In this document: one piece after another, positions 56,234 through 64,000 of the stretch
Layout: the number at the start of each line of letters is the position of its first letter
How positions within the stretch are numbered: position 1 is the first letter of the stretch
Assembly (NCBI GenBank): GCA_003415625.1
Contig: PYIU01000002.1
Location: 124,001 to 188,000, forward strand
From: Aquanectria penicillioides
Taxonomy: Eukaryota > Ascomycota > Sordariomycetes > Hypocreales > Nectriaceae
Direction: 5' to 3'
Length of the DNA stretch: 64,000 nt
Notes under the pieces: generated by a model
Database searches by the model: none
What the model was told of the DNA's origin: nothing
What the model saw: only the letters and a program-made list of their open reading frames with translations
Position numbers and translations under genes: made by a program

Positions 56234-58814
56234 CTCCCTTTAAGCCTAATTAAGGGCTTATCCTTAAGTGCTATTATAAGGCTATTTTAACCTTCTTTAT
56301 ATATATATTCCTTATATAATTATAAAGTTATTCTTTTCTTATTGCTAAGGCAATTATTTGCTTAAGTAAGACTTCCTTACTATAGCTAAAGGCATTGCTA
56401 TAAGCTCTTATAGGCACTATTTGCGCTTGCCTTAATGTTTTTAGTATAGTACCTCTTTTAATTTTAGCTTTAATCTTAAGGCATTAATAAAAGAGCAATA
56501 TAATAGGCCTATTAATAGCTTTATAAATATATTAGCAATATTTTTAATAAAAAGAATATATTATAGTTTAACTATACTATCCTTAATGGCCTCTTTTATA
56601 AAGTAATATTGCACTTAAATATACTTTATATAGGTATAGAATTTAAGGTTATATATTAGCTTTATAGTGCTTTAGTTATCTATAAAGATTACTATTAGGG
56701 CAATTAATAAGCTATTAAGTTTCTCTATAAAGCTCTTTATTTATATAATTTATAATACTGCCTTTATTAATATATAGTATTTAGCTTCTATTAAGGACTT
56801 TACTATAGTCTTTTAATGCTTGCTAAACTATATAATTAGGCCTCTATTTATAAGGAATATATATCTTTTAGTTAATTGTACTATCTTTAGGCAGCTAATA
56901 TAGTTAGAGTTATAGTAGCTATAAAGACTAAATGGATTGCTATATAACTCTTCCTTAAGGTAGTAATAATAAATAGAGTAATTAAGGCTCCCTTTAATAT
57001 ATTATAATATTCTTTTTATAGCCTTAAGTTATTGCTTACTTAAGCTATTTAAAAAGTATGCCTAAAGACTATATATAAAGGCTAGATTAGGCCGGCTTTA
57101 CTATAAAAAATAGTTAACTTTTTTTACTATTAATATATATTTTTTGCTAATAGCTTTTATATTAAGAATGTTAATTGCTTTAGCTAAATAATAGGTTTCT
57201 ATTTCTATTAGTATATTTATAGCTTTATAGTTAGGATATTTAAATTGCTTAAAAATGCTTATTATATAGTCTTTTTATAATAGTATAAGCAATCTATCTT
57301 TTTTTACTATAATAGCTATATTTAAAAAAAGCTTAAGAAATTTAAGTAACTTTATCTTTACTTTCTATATAAGTTTATTAATAAAGGTATTTATATCCTT
57401 ATTATTATTAGTAACTATAAGTATATTATCTATATATATAGCTATAATAATCTCCCTTATTTAATCTATATAAACTGCAGTATTGCTCTATAGCCTTTTA
57501 AGGCCTAATTTATTAAGTATCTTCCTTAATTTCTTTTGCTACTATTAAGCACTTTACTTAAGGCTATATAGGGCTATAAGTAACTATATAATATACTTAA
57601 TGCCTTATTTATAGCCCACTTTTTTAGTTAAGTATTTATATTTTAAATCCTTAAAGAATTTATTAAGTAAAGAGAAGGTTATAATATAAATATTTTCTTT
57701 TAGCTTTTTATTTAAATATACTATAATTATATTATTCTATAATAGCTTCTTTTTAATCTATATAATATAAGCAAATAGTATCCTTTAGGAGTTAGCTCTT
57801 ATAATTAAAAAGAAAGTCTTTTAATAATTAATACCTTTCTTTTATATAAAGCTATATACTATAAGTTAAGCTTTATATATAACTATTATACTATTTTTAT
57901 CTCTTTTATATTAATTTACCTACTTTACTGTAAGTAGTCTCTTGCCCTTTAGTAACTCTCTCTTTAAGATAAATTTAAGTATACCTTTATTAATAAGGGC
58001 ATAAATCTCCTTAAAGAATGCCTCCCTTTAAAGATTAGCATTTAGCTAATTAAGGGCATTATAAACTATAATTAGATTAGCATTAGTATAAGCAGCTAGA
58101 ATCCACTTCTTTATAGCTATTACTAGTATTATAAGGTATCTCTTAAAGTTATTAAATGCTCCCTTTAGCTATAATTAAATAATCTCTTTACCTTTTACTA
58201 TAAGTAGTAAAATAGGCTTATAGAATACTATATGCATTATTATAATAACTTTCTTTATTTTAAGGTTCTAAATCCTATATGCTTTAGTTCCTTAAGAAAC
58301 CAAACATTTTATTTAAAGCTCTTAAGGGCTCCCTTAAGGTATAGAAGAGTTAGCTTTTTTAGTACTTAAAGCTTTTATCTTTATTATCTTTTACCTTAAA
58401 TTCTAATTTATCTTTAGGCTATATCTTATGCCTAATCTTTAACTTATTCTTAGTCTTTTAATTAAAGTGCTTCTATAGCTTTTATATTTATTGTATTATC
58501 TTTATTATTTACTGCATTATAATACTTAAATCTAGCTAAGTCTTTTATAGGTCCCCTTTAGTAGGCTTTACTAACCTTTTAGGGAGGAGTAAAAGATCCT
58601 TAAGATTATCTTCTCCTTTAGTAAAATCTTTTTTATTATTAGTCTATTTAATTACTTTAACAGTAAAGACTAGCTTTAAGGCTAGCTTTAAAGCTATTAC
58701 CTAAATCTTAAGACTTTAATTGATTAATATTATAAGCGCTAACTTTAAGGAACAAACTTTAGATTGGTCTAAACCTTTTAAATAGCTGCAATTTCTTTTT
58801 GAATTAAAGCTTTA

Positions 58815-58825
58815 GGCTTATAACC
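58815..58825 (-). other. Primer-binding site of E2, tRNA-iMet half type
   Basis: Minus strand reads GGTTATAAGCC immediately after LTR C. Restoring one transition gives GGTTATGAGCC, complementary to the anticodon region of initiator tRNA-Met, as described for copia and Ty5 which use a half-tRNA primer. Confidence 0.55.
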
Positions 58826-59084
58826 TATAAATAATATATAGGCATATATAAAAACAGTTATAGCAGGCAATATATATAATAGGTTAATCTAAATTAATTA
58901 GGATTTATAAAGAGCAGCTAAATAGTAGTTACAGAATGCAGTTATCTATTTATAGTATAGGGATTCTTTTATAAGAATATATAGCCTTAAGACCTAGGCC
59001 TATAAAGCCCTTAAAGTTAGCTTGTGGCCAGCCGCTATATTTATAGCAGTAATTACTTTTATTTAGCTGCTATATCTATTAATA
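58826..59084 (-). repeat. LTR C (5' LTR of E2)
   Basis: 259 bp, TATAAATAATATATAGG to CTATTAATA, the most mutated of the four. Followed on the plus strand by the TTAAT target copy. Confidence 0.9.
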
Positions 59085-62000
59085 TTAATAGCCTCTTTTA
59101 TAAAGTAATACTATACTTAAATATATTTTATATAGATATAGAATTTAAGGTTATATATTAGCTTTATAATGCTTTAGTTATTTATAAAGATTACTATTAA
59201 GGCAATTAATAGGCTATTAAATTCCTTTATAAAGCTCTTTATCTATATAACTTATAATATTATCTTTATTAATATATAATATTTAGCTTTTATTAAGGAC
59301 TTTACTATAGTCTTTTAATACTTATTAAACTATATAATTAGGCCTCTATTTATAAAGAATATATATTCTTTAGTTAATTATACTATCTTTAGGCAGCTAG
59401 TATAATTAAAGTTATAATAGCTATAAAGACTAAATAGATTATTATATAACTCTTCCTTAAAGCAGTAATAATAAATAGAGTAATTAAGGCTCCCTTTAAT
59501 ATATTATAGCATTCTTTTTATAGCCTTAAGTTATTACTTATTTAGGCTATTTAAAAAGTATGCCTAAAAACTATATATAAAGGCTAAGTTAGGCTGGCTT
59601 TACTATAAGAAATAGTTAACTTTTTCTATTATTAATATATATTCTTTATTAATAGCCTTTATATTAAGGATATTAATTGCTTTAATTAAATAGTAAGTTT
59701 CTATTTCTATTAATATATTTATAGCTTTACAATTAGGGTATTTAAATTGCTTAAAAATGCTTATTATATAGTCTCTTTATAATAGTATAAACAATTTATT
59801 TTCTTTTACTATAATAGCTATATTTAAAAAGAGCTTAAGAAATTTAAATAATTTTATCTTTACTTTTTATATAAATTTATTAATAAAGGTATTTATATTT
59901 TTATTATTATTAATAACTATAAGTATATTATCTATATATATAGCTATAATAATCTCCTTTATTTAATCTATATAGACTATAGTATTACTCTATAGCCTCT
60001 TAAGGCCTAATTTATTAAGTATCTTTCTTAATTTCTTTTACTACTATTAGGCACTTTACTTAAGGCTATATAGGGCTATAAGCAACTATATAATATATTT
60101 AATGCCTTATTTATAGCCTACTTTTTTAGTTAAGTATTTATACTTTAGATCCTTAAAGAACTTATTAAATAAAGGGAAGGTTATAATATAGATATTTTCT
60201 TTTAGCTCTTTATTTAAGTATACTATAATTATATTATTTTATAATAGCTTCTTTTTAATTTATATAGTATAAATAAGCAGTATTCTTTAAGAATTAGCTT
60301 TTATAATTAAAAAAAAGGTCTTTTAGTAATTAATGCTTTCCTTTTATATAAAGCTATATACTATAAGTTAAGCTTTATATATAACTATTATACTATTTTT
60401 ATCTCTTTTATATTAATTTACCTACTTTACTATAAGTAATCTTTTGCCCTTTAGTAACTCTCTTTTTAGAATAAATTTAAGTATACCTTTATTAATAAAG
60501 GTATAAATCTTCTTAAAGAATGCCTCCCTCTAAAGGTTGGCATTTAGCTAATTAAAGGCATTATAAACTATAGCTAGATTAGCATTAATATAGGCAGCTA
60601 AAATCTACTTCTTTATAGCTATTATTAGTATTATAAAGTATTTCTTAAAGTTATTAAATACTTCTTTTAGCTATAATTAAATAATCTTTTTACCTTTTGC
60701 TATAAATAGTAGAATAGGCTTATAAAATACTATATATATTATTATAATAACTTTCTTTATTTTAGGGTTTTAAATCCTATATACTTTAATTCCTTAAAAT
60801 CCTATAAGAATTTCTTTTTAATTATAAGGCAATATCTTTTTAGATCTATTGCACTTTTTCTATTTAATATAAATAAATGCCTTTAACCCTAAAATCTATA
60901 AATACTTAATACTTAATATATATTTCTTTTTTAGAATTAAATTTATAAAATAAATTTTATAAAGGGTCTTTTAATTTAATAATCTTATTGCTATAATATT
61001 AGCAATATATATAACTATAAGGATAATCTCTCCTTATAGCCTAAAAGAGATATTTATTGCTATTATTATACTTCTTGCCTTCTTTTAGATTGTACAGTTT
61101 GCCTATTTAGTAAAGCCATTCTATTTATAGCTATATAGCGGCATAATAATTATAGGGATCCCTATCTTTAAGAGAAGTTTATTAACCTTTCTATTAATAA
61201 ATTTATAGCCGCTATTAAACTATATCTTTTAGGGCAGACTATAGGCTATAATAGTTTTAAATACTAAAAGATCTTCTTCTATTAAGGTAGTAGTATTACT
61301 TTTCTTTTTAAGTAAATTGCTATAAAAGTAATGGCTTTTATTATTAATTATAAGCTTAAAATACCTTTTTTTATTATATATATATAGACTTAACTTTATA
61401 AGGTCTATATAAAAAAGGTTAAGTATATAGTCTACTCTCTTTTATAGTATTTTTAGCAAAAACCTTATGCTTTTAGCAAGCTTATAGTCTTTATAGGGTA
61501 TATTAAGTAGCTTATAATTATTAAGCCTATCTTTTATAACCTTAAAGGTATAGTTAAGGGCTTTTTAACCTATATAAGTAAGTCTTTAATGCTATATTCT
61601 TGCTTTAAACTATTCTATTTATATTAGTATTATCTTAAGAGTAAAGTAATAGCTTATTATACCTTCTATTGCTTTAAGTAAAAACCCTTAATTAAGGATA
61701 TTAAGGGTTATAAAGATTTTACTATTGCTATTAAAGATTTTATTTTTAATTATATAATTGCTAAAAAGATAGACTTTTTTACTAAAGATTATATTTAATA
61801 GGAAATCTTTAATAAGGACTATATCTTTAAGTATTATAGTTTTTATTCTCTCTCTCTCTATAAATAATATAACTACTACTATTTCTATAGCTATAGGGTA
61901 TATAGTGCCTCTATTTATAAGAATTAATATTATTTTATTAAGTTTATACTATTTATTTTCTTTAAACTATTTAAAGTTATTAATAGTATATATATTGGCT

Positions 62001-63712
62001 TTTAAATCCTAAAGCTAGCAGTCTTTTTAGTTAATAAGGCCTAATTCTATAAATATTAAAATAGTAATAAAGTTGCTATTTCCTTTAGCCTTTAGTGCAG
62101 TATTATTATTAATATTAAGGAGACTATATAATTGCTATTTTAATAGGCTAGAAATTATTGCTATAGCTGCCTTTTCTATTAATAACCTTATAAAAGTATT
62201 ATTAAAGAACTTTCTTACTTTTAAGCCTTTATAGTATATAAAAATGGCATTATTATTATTATTAAAGTTATTTTTAGCTTTCTTTATATTTTTAGCACTT
62301 TACTTACTTAATTCTATATATAAAGTAATCTTTTTAGTCTTTTTAGTAGTTTTATTACTATTATCTTTCTTCTTTAACCTTTTATTTTTATTGCCTTTAC
62401 TTTCCTTTTATAAAGATAGGCAGTTCTTTATAATATAACCTTTTTAATTATAGTTAAAGCATTTACTACTTTTAAGATCTTTTCTATAATTATTCTTTTT
62501 ATTTAATTAAGCATTTATCTATATACCTTTCTTACTATTAGAGTCTTTACTTTTCTTTTAGAAAGTCTATAGACTTTTAGCTTTATTAATAAGGTCTTTT
62601 TATATCTTATAGATAGATTAATATTTCCCTTTTTGCTTATAGTTATATTAAAGTGCATTTTACTTAAAAAAGACCTTTTTAATACTATTTATAAACCTTA
62701 TCTTTTTTTAGTATTTAAGGAGCTTACTATTAGCTTTAATAATACTATTTACAATATAGTAGAAATTATTAATATAACTTTAAACCCTTTATAGTTTCTT
62801 TAGAGTTAAGGACTTTAATTTTTAATAGAGATTAATTAGGCTCTATTAAGACTTTATATTATTATACCTTTTTATTAGCAGCTTAATAGCCTTTATATTA
62901 ATCTTTACTAAAGATAATAATAGCTTTAATTTCTATAAAACTGCTATTTTTATAGCAATAATTAAATGCATTTTTCCTAAATATAAGATTTTAATCTCTT
63001 TATGCTATTTAATAGCAATTATAGTATAAAAAAGATATCTCTTTTAGGTAGCTTAATTCTTTAATCCCTTAAGTATATTATCTTCCTTTATTTTAAAGTT
63101 AAAATCAATAAAATCCTTAATTTTAATTAATTATAAATTTATAATCTTCTTTTTACTTAAAGTAGGCTTTATTAATATCTCTTTATTTCTTAAGAAATTA
63201 AATATTTTATTTAAAGCTCTTAAGGGCTCCCTTAAGGTATAAAAGAGTTAGCTTCCTTAATACTTAAAGCTTTTATTTTTATTATTTTTTACTTTAGATT
63301 TTAACTTATCTTTAGGCTATATTTTATACTTAATCTTTAATTTATTTTTAGTCTTTTAGTTAAAGTGCTTTTATAGCTTTTATATCTATTATATTATCTC
63401 TATTATTTATTGCATTATAATGCTTAAATTTAATTAAGTCTTCTATAGATTCCCTTTAGTAGGCTTTATTAACCTTTTAAAAAGGGATAAAAGATCTTTA
63501 AAATTATCTTTTCCTTTAATAGAATCTTCTTTATTATTAGTCTATTTAATTGCTTTAATAGTAAGGACTAGCTTTAGGGCTAGCTTTAAAGCTATTGCTT
63601 AAGTTTTAGGACCTTAATTAATTAATATTATAAGCACTAACTTTAAGGGATAAACTTTAGGTTAGTCTAAACCTTTTAAATAGCTGCAATTTCTTCTTAA
63701 ATTAAAGCTTTA

Positions 63713-63723
63713 GGCTTATAATC
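63713..63723 (-). other. Primer-binding site of E1
   Basis: Minus strand reads GATTATAAGCC directly after LTR D. It is the same site as in E2 with one further G-to-A change. Confidence 0.5.
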
Positions 63724-63982
63724 TATAAACAATATATAGGTATATATAGAGATAGTTATAGCAGGCAATATATGCAATAGGTCGGTTTAAATCAATTAGG
63801 ATTTATAAGGAGCAGCTAGATAGTAGTTACAAAATGCAGTTACCTATTTATAGTGCAAGGATTCCCTTATAAGGATATATAGCCTTAAGACCTAAGCCCA
63901 TAAGGCCCCTAAGGTTGGCTTGTGGCCGGCCGCTATATCTATAATGGCAACTACCTTTACCCGGCCGCTATATCTATTAACA
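63724..63982 (-). repeat. LTR D (5' LTR of E1)
   Basis: 259 bp, TATAAACAATATATAGG to CTATTAACA. Followed by AGTAT, matching the five bases before LTR A. Confidence 0.9.
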
Positions 63983-64000
63983 AGTATTGCTTTCTTTTAT
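63983..64000 (-). mobile_element. E0 continuation
   Basis: The AGTAT target copy followed by TGCTTTCTTTTAT, the resumed outer element, cut by the window end. Confidence 0.6.

Larger units (their letters stand above)
55975..59084 (-). mobile_element. E2: internally deleted copia element nested in E1
   Basis: Bounded by LTR B (55975-56233) and LTR C (58826-59084) and flanked by TTAAT (55970-55974 and 59085-59089), with E1 sequence resuming on both sides. Its internal region is 2592 bp against about 4.99 kb in E1. Compared with E1, about 2.4 kb between roughly 60797 and 63193 is missing, joined at CTTAAG near 58292. It keeps the 5' gag start, the RT/RNase H part (AIYIDNILIV, 57412-57443) and both priming sites, but lost the middle of the polyprotein. 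Also heavily mutated. Confidence 0.85.
54975..63982 (-). mobile_element. E1: full-length Ty1/copia retrotransposon, RIP-type decay, interrupted by E2
   Basis: Complete element inserted into E0 with target duplication AGTAT (54970-54974 and 63983-63987). It reads right to left: 5' LTR 63724-63982, primer-binding site, internal region 63723-59085 and, after E2, 55974-55621, polypurine tract AAAGGGAG, 3' LTR 55620-54975. A gag zinc knuckle survives as CFNYN-stop-KGYIIKNC (62420-62461), where the second Cys and the His have become Tyr. The RT active site reads AIYIDNILIV (about 59913-59945). Without E2 and the LTR insertion the element would be about 5.5 kb. All genes are dead; GC survives mainly in the LTRs. 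Confidence 0.88.

Noticed and set aside
62244..62438. Plus-strand 64-codon Leu/Phe-rich open frame
   Set aside because: It is antisense to the E1 gag zinc-knuckle region and results from AT-rich composition; no promoter or protein features.
54975..63982. Tandem array of copia elements sharing LTRs
   Set aside because: TTAAT flanks the LTR B-LTR C unit, and E1 sequence resumes exactly on both sides, so nesting explains the structure better than unequal recombination.
1..64000. CRISPR arrays, rRNA and tRNA genes
   Set aside because: No regularly spaced short repeats and no rRNA-like or convincing tRNA cloverleaf sequence were found by eye; CRISPR is not expected in a fungus.

Overview
The window looks like a chromosomal segment of a filamentous ascomycete, probably a sordariomycete such as a hypocrealean. 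The reasons are introns of 42-78 nt with GTRNGT donors and CTAAC/CTGAC-like branch sites, and fungal families such as Zn2Cys6 regulators, HET, Clr5, SUR7/PalI-like, AA9 and But2 proteins. The last 14 kb is an AT-rich block with RIP-type transitions. The taxon is inference; no rRNA or tRNA gene was seen.

Layout. 0.5-3.5 kb: a sterol/UDP-glucosyltransferase-type gene with one missing base. 4.4-9.8 kb: two Zn2Cys6 regulators flanking a broken multi-pass membrane protein, then a small membrane protein. 10.9-12.7 kb: a decayed ankyrin gene. 12.9-15.2 kb: a secreted M43-like metalloprotease with a long Cys-rich tail. 16-20 kb: a SUR7-like tetraspan protein, a Clr5 protein and an AA9 LPMO. 21.8-25.7 kb: a Zn2Cys6 relic, a secreted Cys-rich protein and a BAHD-type acyltransferase. 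25.8-30.4 kb: a sugar-type MFS transporter and a sulfatase, divergently transcribed from a promoter holding repeated CTCGCTCGGA sites. 31.4-33.9 kb: a regulator with two tandem Zn2Cys6 clusters. 34.8-39.1 kb: an AAA+ ATPase and a HET protein in tandem. 39.7-43.1 kb: three small secreted proteins, one of them not an open single frame. 44.1-49.6 kb: another Zn2Cys6 regulator, a solo LTR, a broken arrestin gene and a PaiB-like FMN-binding protein.

49.9-64.0 kb holds nested Ty1/copia retrotransposons, all coding on the minus strand. An outer element (E0) is interrupted by a complete element E1 (54975-63982, target duplication AGTAT). E1 is interrupted by a deleted relative E2 (55975-59084, duplication TTAAT). 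One E1 LTR is itself interrupted by a 382-bp unit. All four LTRs are 259 bp, the same length as a GC-rich, little-mutated solo LTR at 46674-46932 (duplication CTTAA), which shows what the family looked like before mutation.

Functionally the gene half is accessory in character: secreted hydrolases, small secreted Cys-rich proteins, transport plus sulfate-ester hydrolysis, many pathway-type regulators and several recent pseudogenes. Gene models were spliced by hand; those for which a total is quoted sum to a multiple of three. Three loci lack or gain single bases in homopolymers, so sequencing error must be weighed against real decay.
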